From NCBI RefSeq assembly GCF_002008315.2, contig NZ_MVDG02000001.1, positions 4,092,001-4,156,000 of the forward strand: 64,000 nucleotides of DNA, read 5' to 3'. The position numbers were made by a program, and so were the translations under genes. Numbering within the stretch: the stretch's first letter is position 1; each line of letters opens with the position of its first letter. This DNA is from Arthrobacter sp. KBS0703 (GTDB lineage Bacteria > Actinomycetota > Actinomycetes > Actinomycetales > Micrococcaceae). Under the pieces are notes generated by a model. The model worked only from the letters and a program-made list of their open reading frames with translations, was not told the DNA's origin and made no database searches. This document shows positions 1 to 7,736 of this stretch, in pieces.

Positions 1-313
1 TCATTCGGGCCTCGAGCCGTTCGGCCTCTCTGACGAGGGCCTCGGCGGGCTTGCCGCGCGCCGAGGAATAGGTGATGGTGAGGTCAGCGCCCGACAGATC
101 CGTGGCGACGTTCTGGGCCACCTTTTCGGCTTCGCCCGCATCCGAGACGATCCACCTGTCACTGCCGCTGCCGTAGACCTCGGTCCGGTCGGTGTCGAAC
201 GCCGACACCACGTGCAGCCTCGCGCCGAGCGCCAAGGCAAGGTCCCTGGCTGCTTCCGCGGCCTTGCGGGCAGTACCGCTTTTGTCCACGCCTACAACAA
301 TGATTCCGCCCAT
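1..313 (-). CDS. Universal stress protein (UspA family), cut by window edge
   Basis: The reverse strand from an ATG at 313 opens with MGGIIVVGVDKSGTARKAA, the first beta strand and ATP-site Asp typical of UspA domains. It continues with ARLHVVSAFDTDRTEVYGSG (second strand) and later GADLTITYSSARGKPAEALV. The frame is open to base 1, so about 104 residues are present and the C-terminal ATP-binding glycine motif lies outside the window. USP proteins are cytoplasmic nucleotide-binding stress proteins. A complete member of the family lies at 41931-42425. The family call is good; the partner or substrate is unknown. Confidence 0.8.
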   Translation of the reverse strand, partial: MGGIIVVGVDKSGTARKAAEAARDLALALGARLHVVSAFDTDRTEVYGSGSDRWIVSDAGEAEKVAQNVATDLSGADLTITYSSARGKPAEALVREAERLEARM

Positions 314-446
314 GCCCCTGCTCCTCTTCGTTCGCCGGCCCTGCGTGCGCAGTGCCTCATTGCCTTCTGCGTCAGCACCTGTCCGGCCGCCGTTCTCAGG
401 CTACCGCCCCTGCGGAGTGCGGCCCAGCCATTGGACACCGCGCGGC

Positions 447-1793
447 TCACGCCAGTGCGTCGATGGCCTCCCGCAGCACCGGCGCCAGGCGTCGCACACC
501 TTCGGCAATGGCCTCCGGCGGGACCGCGCTGAATGCCAGGCGGAGCTTGTTGGACGGTTCGTCCGAGTGGGTGAAGGCGGCACCCGGGATGAAGACGACG
601 CCCGCATCGATCGCTTTGTGCAGCAGCGGATAAGTGTCAACGCCCGCGGGCAGGGTCACCCACACGAAGAATCCGCCCTCGGGCCGGGTCCAGGTAAGCC
701 CCTCCGGCATGTGCTCCTCCAGTGCGGCCAGCATGGCGTGGCAGCGTTCGGCGTACAGGCCGCGGTACGTGCGGATCTGGCCCTTCCAGTCGTAGTCCCG
801 GAGGTAGGCCGAGACCAGCATCTGGTTCAGGGTCGGCGGGCACAGGGTGACGGCTTCGGATGCGAGGTAGTAGCGGCGCTGCAAGTGGGCCGGGACCAGC
901 GCCCAGCCGATGCGCAGGCCGGGCGCGAAGATCTTGGAGAAGGATCCCATGTAGATGACATCATCCGGGTTGGCCGCCCGCAGCGGTTCCAGGGGCTGCC
1001 CGTCAAACCTCAGCAGGCCGTACGGGTTGTCCTCCAGGACAATGATGTTGGCGTTGCGGCAGATGTCCACGATCTGCTGCCGGCGTTCCTTCGCCAGGGT
1101 GATGCCGGACGGGTTGTTGAAGTTGGGGATGGTGTAGAGGAACTTGATGTTCTTTCCGGCGGTCTGCAGCGCGGCGATCCTGGCCTCCAGAAGCTCGGGC
1201 ACCAGCCCGTCGTCGTCCATCACCACCGCCTCAACCTGCACCTGGTACGCCTCGAAGGTGTTCAGGGCGCCCACATAGGTCGGCTCCTCCACGAGGACGA
1301 CGTCGCCGGGGTTGCAGAACACCTTGGTGGCCACGTCCTGGGCCGACTGCGAACCCGCGGTGATCACGACGTTTTCCGGCTTGGCATCGAGGATGCCCTC
1401 GGCGGCCATCACCTCGCAGATCTGGGTGCGGAGTTCCTCCGTGCCCTGGCCTCCGCCGTACTGGAGTGCCGTCAGGCCGTCTTCGGCGATGATCCTCGCG
1501 GCCGTCTGGGCGAGTTTTTCCAGGGGCAGGGACTGCAGGTAGGGGCTGCCTCCGGCGAGGGACACGAGGCCCGGGCGCATGGAGATGTCAAAGACGTCGC
1601 GGACAGCCGACTGCTTGATGTTTGCTGCACGCTCCGAGAAGAGTTCCTCATGGCGGTGGGCGGACGTGGCCGCGCGTTCGATTGCGTCAATGGCTTCGGC
1701 CGGCAGCACTGCTGCCGCGGCATCAAGTGTTTCGTGGGTCACACTTCCAAGGATACAGTCAGCTGTTGCCGGGAAAGCAACAGTTGTTGACAA
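447..1793 (-). CDS. PLP-dependent class I/II aminotransferase (MocR/2-aminoadipate type, no HTH domain)
   Basis: A 448-residue fold-type I aminotransferase of the group related to 2-aminoadipate and aromatic aminotransferases. Visible landmarks are VSLAGGSPYLQSLP near the N-terminus, GSQSAQDV, the substrate-site stretch YTIPNFNNPSG, VLEDNPYG, and the PLP lysine in MGSFSKIFAPGLRIGW. The C-terminus ends with the family pattern GAAFTHSDEPSNKLRLAFS. There is no N-terminal winged helix, so it is an enzyme rather than a MocR regulator. The longest frame begins at a TTG (1793) without a good ribosome site; an in-frame GTG at 1742 is an alternative start. Substrate not predictable. It is divergent from the lyase at 1855. 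Confidence 0.88.
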   Translation of the reverse strand: MSTTVAFPATADCILGSVTHETLDAAAAVLPAEAIDAIERAATSAHRHEELFSERAANIKQSAVRDVFDISMRPGLVSLAGGSPYLQSLPLEKLAQTAARIIAEDGLTALQYGGGQGTEELRTQICEVMAAEGILDAKPENVVITAGSQSAQDVATKVFCNPGDVVLVEEPTYVGALNTFEAYQVQVEAVVMDDDGLVPELLEARIAALQTAGKNIKFLYTIPNFNNPSGITLAKERRQQIVDICRNANIIVLEDNPYGLLRFDGQPLEPLRAANPDDVIYMGSFSKIFAPGLRIGWALVPAHLQRRYYLASEAVTLCPPTLNQMLVSAYLRDYDWKGQIRTYRGLYAERCHAMLAALEEHMPEGLTWTRPEGGFFVWVTLPAGVDTYPLLHKAIDAGVVFIPGAAFTHSDEPSNKLRLAFSAVPPEAIAEGVRRLAPVLREAIDALA

Positions 1794-1854
1794 GGAAACT
1801 CCCGAATCCCGGGGCAGTCTTTACCTCCGTCCGCCCAGGGCATGGAATGGAGCC

Positions 1855-2718
1855 ATGACACCGCACCGTTCCGCCAGCGCCCAGTCAGCCAAGGCAGCCG
1901 CCTTCCGCCAGCTTCACTCGGCCGCGGCGGCGCCGCTGGTGCTCGTGAACGTGTGGGATGCGGCGTCGGCGAAGCTCGTGGAGGAGGCCGGGGCGACGGC
2001 GCTCGCCACCTCGAGCTCCGCCGTTTCCTGGAGCCTCGGGTTTCCGGACGGCAACCACCTGCCTGTGGACCTTGCCGTGGAAGCGGTCAGGCGGATCGCG
2101 TCGGCCACGGCCCTCCCTGTGACGGCGGACATCGAGACCGGGTACGCGGGCTCCGACCGGGCCTTTGATGACGGCCTGCTCCGGCAGACCATCACGGCGG
2201 TGCTGGAGGCCGGCGCCGTGGGCGTGAACCTCGAGGACTCCGGCGGGGATCCGCTCACCGCCGTGGCCGAACAGGCGCGCCGGATCGGCGTCGTCCGGGA
2301 CGCGGCCGAAGACTTCGGCGTGGCACTTTTCATCAACGCCCGGACTGACACCTACCTGTCAGGCCGCTTTCCGGAATCGGCCTTCGAGGAAACCCTGCAG
2401 CGTGCCGCCGCCTACGTGGCAGCGGGGGCCGACGGCATCTTCGTTCCCGGCGTGACGGACCTCCACGTTTTGCACGAACTCGCGCGGACAGTCGCTGCGC
2501 CCCTGAACGCCCTCGCCGGCATCGGGGCCGCCTCCGTGGGGGAACTGCACGACGCCGGCGTGCGGCGCATCAGCATCGGCGGCAACACCGCGAAGGCGGC
2601 GTATGCAACGGTGTCCCGGGTGGCTGCCGACGTGCTCGGCGACGGCAACTGGTCCGAACTGGCCGGAGCGCGCAGCCACGCCGAGATGGATGCCCTGTTT
2701 GCCCCGCGCGACACATAA
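1855..2718 (+). CDS. Isocitrate lyase/phosphoenolpyruvate mutase family protein
   Basis: A 287-residue (beta/alpha)8 protein of the ICL/PEPM superfamily, which cleaves or forms C-C or C-P bonds of 2-oxo or 2-hydroxy acids with Mg2+. Landmarks are LVLVNVWDAASAKLVEEAG at the N-terminus, TADIETGYAGS (Mg site), GVNLEDSGGDPL, FINARTDTYL and GADGIFVPGVTD. The true isocitrate-lyase KKCGH motif is absent, so this is not glyoxylate-cycle isocitrate lyase. Oxaloacetate decarboxylase, 2-methylisocitrate lyase-like or phosphonate-type roles are all possible. I chose the ATG at 1855 because a TGGAG ribosome site precedes it; the open frame extends further upstream but overlaps the divergent aminotransferase. 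Confidence 0.85.
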   Translation: MTPHRSASAQSAKAAAFRQLHSAAAAPLVLVNVWDAASAKLVEEAGATALATSSSAVSWSLGFPDGNHLPVDLAVEAVRRIASATALPVTADIETGYAGSDRAFDDGLLRQTITAVLEAGAVGVNLEDSGGDPLTAVAEQARRIGVVRDAAEDFGVALFINARTDTYLSGRFPESAFEETLQRAAAYVAAGADGIFVPGVTDLHVLHELARTVAAPLNALAGIGAASVGELHDAGVRRISIGGNTAKAAYATVSRVAADVLGDGNWSELAGARSHAEMDALFAPRDT

Positions 2719-2813
2719 CGTGACACCGCGGAACGTGACGCGGAGGAATGAAGCACCGGGAATGAGGCGAGCAGGGGGCACGCCCGAAGGCGCCGCATCC
2801 AACGCAGCCGCGC

Positions 2814-3694
2814 CTAACGCAGGCTGAGGACCTCGGCCAGGCTGACGCCGTTGACGTAGATCTCCGCACGGGTTGCGCCCACGGCGGTGACGGCGGTCTG
2901 GGTGAGCTGCGCTTCAATCCGCGGAATGTCGCAGACCCCGCCCGGCTGCACCGAACCGGTCAGGTTGACCACCACGGTGGTGCCGTCAAGGTACCCGGAA
3001 ACGTACTGAAGAGTGGATGATGACAGGGCGTTGTAGAGGCCGGTCGCCGGCGGCGCCCCCGGGCCGGACAACAGCCGGCTCATGGCGGCGTGCAACGGTT
3101 CCCGGATGGAGGGATCGGCGTCGTGCACGGCAACCAGGCTGTCGTTGCAGCCGAAGCGCACGCCCGACGTGCCGCCGTCGTCGAGGGCGACGTAGTAGAC
3201 CGCGGTTCCGGCGGCAGCCTGTCTCTTATACACATCTGCCCCGGCGCCGGGCGCCGTGTTCTTGGGCCCGGTGGCCTTGGGTGCCGCGGCGGACGCAGGG
3301 GCATCCGGCGCGCCGGCAGACGGCAGATCCTGGATGGCCGGGCCGGCGGCTGTGGCCGGCGGCCCGGAGGCCGGAGCCGGGACGTCAGCGGCGCCCGGGC
3401 CGATGCCGGCGCCCTGGCCGGACGCGGCAGCAGACCCGGAGCCGGACCCTTCGGCCGGACCCGTGGCGGCCGCAGGTGGGGCGCCCTCCTCCGGGGACTG
3501 ACCGGCGGGGCCGGGCGGGGCTGCGGAGCGGGGGCGGCGGCAGGAGCCGCGGCTGTCTCTTATACACATCTAGATGTGTATAAGAGACAGGACACAGGCA
3601 GGGGCGCGCAGGAGCCCAGCCACAACGGAAACAGCAGGCAGAGGACGGCAGCCGCCGCCCTCCGTGTCCTGCTGTCCTGGCTGGTCTTCCTCAT
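2814..3694 (-). CDS. GerMN-domain lipoprotein, interrupted in this assembly by two adapter sequences
   Basis: Three pieces read as one gene. The N-terminus starts at an ATG at 3694: a charged MRKTSQDSRTRR, a hydrophobic stretch and the lipobox LWLGSC, i.e. a lipoprotein signal peptide. The middle is an Ala/Pro/Gly-rich linker. The C-terminus is a GerMN-like domain (TAVYYVALDDGG, FGCNDSLVAV, then DGTTVVVNLTGSV and a final TRAEIYVNGVSLAEVLSLR). Removing the 38-bp linker at 3553-3590 joins signal peptide and linker in one frame. Removing the single 19-bp end at 3219-3237 would break frame, so bases are missing there. GerMN domains occur in envelope lipoproteins such as LpqB; the role here is unknown. 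Confidence 0.72.
3219..3237. other. Single Nextera/Tn5 mosaic end (assembly artefact)
   Basis: CTGTCTCTTATACACATCT, exactly the 19-bp mosaic end, in the Ala/Gly-rich linker just upstream of the GerMN domain. Not a mobile element: no transposase and no target duplication. Confidence 0.93.
3553..3590. other. 38-bp back-to-back mosaic ends (mate-pair linker, assembly artefact)
   Basis: The mosaic end is followed directly by its reverse complement, the known Nextera mate-pair junction. It lies between the lipoprotein signal peptide and linker of the GerMN gene. Flanks show no 9-bp duplication. Confidence 0.95.
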
Positions 3695-3833
3695 GACTGC
3701 ACCGCACTCCCTGCCCCGGTACGTCCCGTACATCAACGTTAAGGCGGAGGAAGTCGCCGCGGGTGTCAGTTCGGCCGCAGCTCAGTCACGGAATGATTGC
3801 GCCCCCGGGGGGAGCCTGTCGCTTAAGTGGCAA

Positions 3834-3868
3834 ACGCCCCCGGCAGCGGTCGTGCGGCCGGGGGCGTG
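3834..3868 (-). terminator. Hairpin terminator downstream of the FMN reductase
   Basis: ACGCCCCCGGC and GCCGGGGGCGT form a perfect 11-bp stem around a 13-base loop. It lies just beyond the stop of the reductase read on the minus strand. Confidence 0.7.
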
Positions 3869-3884
3869 CGTGGAAAAGGCTGGA

Positions 3885-4451
3885 TCAGGCTGCTGCAGTG
3901 GCCTGCTGGGCGGATGCCAGGGAGTCGAAGATGCCCTTGATCTGTTCCACAACCTCGGCGTCGTCCTTCGGGTGGGTCTCGGCGAACCGGACCATGGAGC
4001 CGGGGACTGCCAGCTTGACGTCTTCGAGGATGCGGGCGCCGGCGATTCCGGCAGCCTTGCGGGCCTCGTCCTGGGCCCAGACGCCGCCGAACTGGCCGAA
4101 GGCCGTGCCGACGACCGCGGTGGGCTTGCCGGCCAGGGCGCCGGCGCCGAACGGGCGGGACAGCCAGTCGATGGCGTTCTTCAGCGAGGCGGGCATGGTG
4201 CCGTTGTGCTCAGGGGTGACCAGGAGCAGGGCATCCGCCGCGTTGGCTGCGGCGCGGAGGGCGGCGGCGGCTTCGGGGACCTGGCCCTCGACGTCGATGT
4301 CCTCGTTGTAGAAGGGAATGTTCCCCAGGCTCCCGTGGATCACGATTTCAAGGTCTTCCGGCGCATTCAGCTGGATGGCCTCGGCGAGCTTGCGGTTGGT
4401 GGAATCGGCGCGGAGGCTGCCGACCAGGGTGAGGACGGTGTTCTTGGACAT
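3885..4451 (-). CDS. NADPH-dependent FMN reductase family oxidoreductase
   Basis: A 188-residue flavodoxin-fold protein of the NADPH-dependent FMN reductase (ChrR/ArsH-like) family, which transfers electrons from NAD(P)H to FMN, quinones or metal ions in the cytoplasm. The phosphate-binding start LVGSLRADSTNRKLAEAI and the flavin loop PEHNGTMPASLKNAIDWLSRP are diagnostic, followed by KPTAVVGTAFGQFGG. The length is normal for the family. It is transcribed away from the TetR gene at 4565 across a shared promoter region holding a palindrome, so that regulator is its likely controller. Exact substrate unknown. Confidence 0.88.
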   Translation of the reverse strand: MSKNTVLTLVGSLRADSTNRKLAEAIQLNAPEDLEIVIHGSLGNIPFYNEDIDVEGQVPEAAAALRAAANAADALLLVTPEHNGTMPASLKNAIDWLSRPFGAGALAGKPTAVVGTAFGQFGGVWAQDEARKAAGIAGARILEDVKLAVPGSMVRFAETHPKDDAEVVEQIKGIFDSLASAQQATAAA

Positions 4452-4529
4452 TTGAACTCCTTGTATCAGGCCGCGGAGGGTCCGCCGGCTGGCTGGTTGT
4501 CGAGGCGCTTAATGCCTTCACCATACAAA

Positions 4530-4543
4530 CGGACTACGGTCCG
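4530..4543. promoter_or_regulatory. Candidate TetR operator between reductase and tetR
   Basis: CGGACTACGGTCCG has inverted 5-bp arms CGGAC/GTCCG around TACG. It lies 21 bp before the TetR start and immediately before GGATAATATT, a -10-like sequence. The position in a divergent TetR/target promoter is what one expects of an autoregulated operator. Confidence 0.5.
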
Positions 4544-4564
4544 GATAATATTCCCCGGTCTAGA

Positions 4565-5185
4565 ATGTTTCTTGTGAGCCTCATCCCAATCCGCTCCGGG
4601 ACACCGTCCGGTTCCGGCCCGGAACGCAGCGATGCCGCGCGGAACCGGCAGCTGCTGCTGTGCGCGGCCCGGGAGCTGATCGAGGAGTGCGGCGCCGACG
4701 CCCTCACCATGGACAAGCTGGCCGAGCGCGCAGGCGTGGGCAAGGGGACCGTCTTCCGCCGCTTCGGCAGCCGCGCCGGGCTCATGATGACGCTGCTCAG
4801 CGACTCCGAGGCCGAGTTCCAGGGGCGTTTCATGTTCGGGCCGCCGCCGCTGGGCCCCGGGGCCCCGCCGCTGGAGCGGCTCATCGCCTTCGGTGCCGGG
4901 CGCATCGGCTACGTCCTGGAATACGGGGACCTCGCCCGCGCCGCCGACCATTCGGTCCTAAACCGCTTCGAGGTGCCAGCCGCCGTGCTGTGGCACCGGC
5001 ACATCGAGCACCTGCTGCGCGAAGCCCGGCTGGACGCGGACCCCTGGCTCATGGCGATGTCGCTCAGCGCAACCCTGGATCCGGAGCGGCTCCTATATGC
5101 CGTCCGCGTGCAGGGCGTGTCCCCGGAGCGGCTGGAGGAATCATGGCGCCAGCTTGTTACGCGGGTGGTCCGGCCGGCGGAGTAG
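4565..5185 (+). CDS. TetR/AcrR family transcriptional regulator
   Basis: A 206-residue regulator. The N-terminal HTH is clear at about residues 27-75: RNRQLLLCAARELIEECGADALTMDKLAERAGVGKGTVFRRFGSRAGLMMTLL. The C-terminal ligand domain has no recognisable subfamily signature. The ATG at 4565 is used, but a GTG at 4574 (GTGAGCCTC) is also possible. It is divergent from the FMN reductase, and the intergenic palindrome at 4530 makes a repressor of that gene and of itself likely. The Gfo/Idh gene follows 9 bp downstream and may be co-transcribed. Confidence 0.88.
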   Translation: MFLVSLIPIRSGTPSGSGPERSDAARNRQLLLCAARELIEECGADALTMDKLAERAGVGKGTVFRRFGSRAGLMMTLLSDSEAEFQGRFMFGPPPLGPGAPPLERLIAFGAGRIGYVLEYGDLARAADHSVLNRFEVPAAVLWHRHIEHLLREARLDADPWLMAMSLSATLDPERLLYAVRVQGVSPERLEESWRQLVTRVVRPAE

Positions 5186-5194
5186 CGTTGCACC

Positions 5195-6253
5195 ATGCGC
5201 ACCGACCCCGCTTCCTCCCGTATCCGCACGGCCGTCGTGGGCTACGGCCTCTCCGGCAGCGTTTTCCACGCGCCGCTGATCGCCGCTGAGCCGGGCTTTT
5301 CGCTGGACGTCATTGCTACGTCCGACGCCGGACGCCAGGCGGCCGCCGTCGGGCGGTACCCCGGCGTGAAAACAGTGCCCGACGGCGACGCCGTCCTTGC
5401 GCTGGCGGCCGACCTTGACCTTGTGGTGCTGGGAACGCCTCCCGCCACGCACTACCCGCTGGCGAAGGCCGCCCTCGAGGCCGGGCTCGACGTCGTGGTG
5501 GACAAGCCGTTCGCCGTGACCAGCGCGCAGGGGCAGGAGCTGATCGCGCTCGCCGAAAGACTGGGCAGGGTCCTCACCGTGTTCCAGAACCGCCGCTGGG
5601 ACGGTGACTTCCTGACCGTCAAGGCACTCCTGGAGGCCGGCTCGCTGGGCCAGGTGACGCGGTTCGAATCGCGGTTTGAGCGCTGGTCCCCCGAGGTGTC
5701 CAAGGCCTGGAAGGCGGAGGCCACGGCGGCCGACGGCGGCGGCGTCCTCTTCGACCTCGGCACCCACCTGCTGGACCAGGCACTGCTGCTCTTCGGGCCC
5801 GGCGCCGTGGTCCACGCCGAACTCCTGGCACGGCGCCCGGGCGAGAAGGTGGACGACGACTGCTTCCTGGTGGTGCGGCACGAGTCCGGCGTGCTGAGCC
5901 ACCTGTGGATGAACATGCTCTGCGCCCAGCAGGGGCCGCGCTACCGCGTGCTCGGATCCGAGGCCGCCTACACCAAGCGCGGCGTGGACCCGCAGGAGCC
6001 CTACATTGTTGCCGGCGGAAGCCCGCTGGACGAAGAGTACGGCGTCGAGGACAAGGACTGGGCAGGCCTGCTGGGCCGCGACGGCCACCTCGACCGGCTG
6101 TCCACCGAGCGCGGCGCCTACCCGGAGTTCTACCGGATCCTCGCGGCCAAGATCTCCGAGGGCGGCACGGCCTCGGCTCTGCCCGTCCCGGTTGATCCGG
6201 CAGGCCCGGTCGAGGTCCTGAAACTGATCGAGCAGGCCCGCTCGCTCGCTTAA
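5195..6253 (+). CDS. Gfo/Idh/MocA family oxidoreductase
   Basis: A 352-residue NAD(P)-dependent sugar or inositol oxidoreductase-like protein. The Rossmann start is TAVVGYGLSGSVFHAPLI, followed by VLGTPPATHYPLAKAALEAGLDVVVDKPFAVT, in which DKP is the family's EKP motif with the catalytic-site lysine. QNRRWDGDFLTVKALLEAGSLG begins the C-terminal alpha/beta dimer domain, and DLGTHLLDQALLLFG carries the D..H pair of the active site. Length is standard. Substrate cannot be inferred. It directly follows tetR, and convergent ald is separated from it by a long palindrome. Confidence 0.88.
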   Translation: MRTDPASSRIRTAVVGYGLSGSVFHAPLIAAEPGFSLDVIATSDAGRQAAAVGRYPGVKTVPDGDAVLALAADLDLVVLGTPPATHYPLAKAALEAGLDVVVDKPFAVTSAQGQELIALAERLGRVLTVFQNRRWDGDFLTVKALLEAGSLGQVTRFESRFERWSPEVSKAWKAEATAADGGGVLFDLGTHLLDQALLLFGPGAVVHAELLARRPGEKVDDDCFLVVRHESGVLSHLWMNMLCAQQGPRYRVLGSEAAYTKRGVDPQEPYIVAGGSPLDEEYGVEDKDWAGLLGRDGHLDRLSTERGAYPEFYRILAAKISEGGTASALPVPVDPAGPVEVLKLIEQARSLA

Positions 6254-6278
6254 AACGAAACCGCTGGTCGAAAAGAAA

Positions 6279-6328
6279 CCGCTGGTTGAGCTCATCGAAA
6301 CCTTGGTTTCGACGAGCTCAACCAGCGG
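6279..6328. repeat. Extragenic palindrome between convergent genes; probable bidirectional terminator
   Basis: CCGCTGGTTGAGCTCATCGAAACC faces TTGGTTTCGACGAGCTCAACCAGCGG: a hairpin with about 24-bp arms and one mismatch. A partial copy (CCGCTGGTCGAAA) lies just upstream at 6261. Sequences of this CTGGTTGAGCTCGTCGAAACC kind are dispersed in many actinobacterial genomes, including Arthrobacter (established knowledge). Here it ends both the Gfo/Idh gene and ald. Confidence 0.8.
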
Positions 6329-6363
6329 AACTCAACCAGCTGTGCGGTCGGTCGGTGCCAGGG

Positions 6364-7503
6364 TTAGGCGGAGACGAGCTCGTGCCAGTCCGCCACGAGG
6401 GGCAGGTTGTGCGCCTCGGAGACGGAGCGGTGGGCCACGTGGCCGGCGGCGATGTTCAGGCCAGAGGCGAGGGCGGGATCCTTATCGAACGCGGCCTTTA
6501 CGCCCAGGTTGGCCAGGGCCACTCCGTAGCGCAGGGTGACATTGGTCAGCGCGTAGGTGGACGTGTTCGGGACGGCGCCGGGCATGTTGGCCACGCAGTA
6601 GAAGATGGTGTTGTGCACCTTGTACGTGGGTTCCTGGTGCGTGGTGGGGTGGGTGTCCTCGAAGCAGCCGCCCTGGTCCACTGCGATGTCCACGAGCACG
6701 GAGCCGGGCTTCATGCGGGCCACGAGTTCGTTGGTGACCAGCTTGGGGGCCTTGGCGCCGGGGATCAGTACGGAGCCGATGACGAGGTCCGCGTCCACCA
6801 CGGACTTCTCGATCTCGTACTTGTTGGACGCGACAGTCTTCAGCCGGCCCTGGTACTGGGCGTCCAGCTCGCGCAGGCGGTTGATGTTGATGTCCAGGAT
6901 GGTGACGTCGGCGCCGAGGCCGATTGCCATCGCCGCGGCGTTGGTGCCCGCGACGCCCGGCGCCGAGGACCACAACCTTGGCCGGGCGGACGCCGGGGAC
7001 GCCGCCGAGCTGTCTCTTATACACATCTAGATGTGTATAAGAGACAGGGCAGGGGCCATCAGGGACGTGGCGCCGACCTGGACCGACAGGCGGCCGGCAA
7101 CCTCGGACATCGGCGCCAGGAGCGGCAGGGTGCGGCCTTCCTGGACGGTTTCGTAGGCGATGGCCGTGACGCCGGAGTTGATGAGTTCACGGGTGAGCTC
7201 GGGCTCGGCGGCGAGGTGCAGGTAGGTGAAGAGGATCAGGCCCTTCCGGAAGCGGTGGTATTCGGCCTTGATGGGCTCCTTGACCTTCATCACCATGTCG
7301 GCGCGGGACCAGACCTCGTCCGGATCGGCGACGATCTCGGCGCCGGCGATGGCATATTCCTCGTCAGTGATGCCGGAGCCCAGGCCTGCGCCGCGCTCGA
7401 CCAGGACCGTGTGGCCGTGCGTGCGGAACTCGTGAACGCCGGCGGCCGTGATGGCAACGCGGAATTCGTTGTTCTTGATCTCTTTGGGGACACCGATGAT
7501 CAT
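6364..7503 (-). CDS. ald: Alanine dehydrogenase, disrupted in this assembly by adapter and 1-bp frameshift
   Basis: Ald oxidises L-alanine to pyruvate and ammonia with NAD+. The N-terminal half starts [20 protein letters not shown] (ATG 7503, GGAG six bases upstream) and contains [11 protein letters not shown] and [13 protein letters not shown]. The C-terminal half contains [40 protein letters not shown] and [21 protein letters not shown] 38-bp adapter at 7010-7047 replaces the approximately six residues expected between LMAPA and LGGVPGV. A run of three C at 6956-6958 (two expected) shifts the frame inside the NAD-binding GAGVAGTNA motif. Both faults look technical. The divergent PucR-type gene is its likely activator. 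Confidence 0.9.
7010..7047. other. 38-bp mate-pair linker inside ald (assembly artefact)
   Basis: Complete back-to-back mosaic ends. Excising 38 bp keeps the ald frame (MAPA then LGGVPGV) but leaves roughly six expected residues missing, so true sequence was lost here. Confidence 0.95.
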
Positions 7504-7582
7504 TTTGGGCTCCATATTCGATGGGCTGTTGAGGCCGAAAGTTGCGGGGGAGGTGTGATTCCAGAATAGATCCGCCTGTGAG

Positions 7583-7693
7583 GCAGGCGACAGGAACGGT
7601 GCGCCGGTGAGTGCCGTCGTCCGCGTGATTCCGCGGATTTTGAGCACCACGGTTCGACGTTTGTCGAGTCCCAAAGCGTCAGGTGTCGCCTGC
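7583..7693. promoter_or_regulatory. Inverted repeats in the ald/pucR divergent promoter region
   Basis: GCAGGCGACA at 7583-7592 recurs as its exact reverse complement TGTCGCCTGC at 7684-7693. The pair flanks the 233-bp region between the two divergent starts. These are candidate binding sites for the PucR-type regulator; no direct evidence of binding. Confidence 0.45.
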
Positions 7694-7736
7694 TGTCCGT
7701 TCGCCCCGCAGGCCGTCCGGGACGTAGTCTTGCAGC

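Noticed and set aside
192..1790. Plus-strand ORF of 532 codons opposite the aminotransferase
   Set aside because: High-GC antisense shadow, rich in His/Gly/Arg/Gln with no family resemblance; the minus frame is a clear aminotransferase.
3090..4577. Long plus-strand ORF of 495 codons
   Set aside because: It reads through an adapter, is antisense to the GerMN and FMN reductase genes, and has no recognisable domain.
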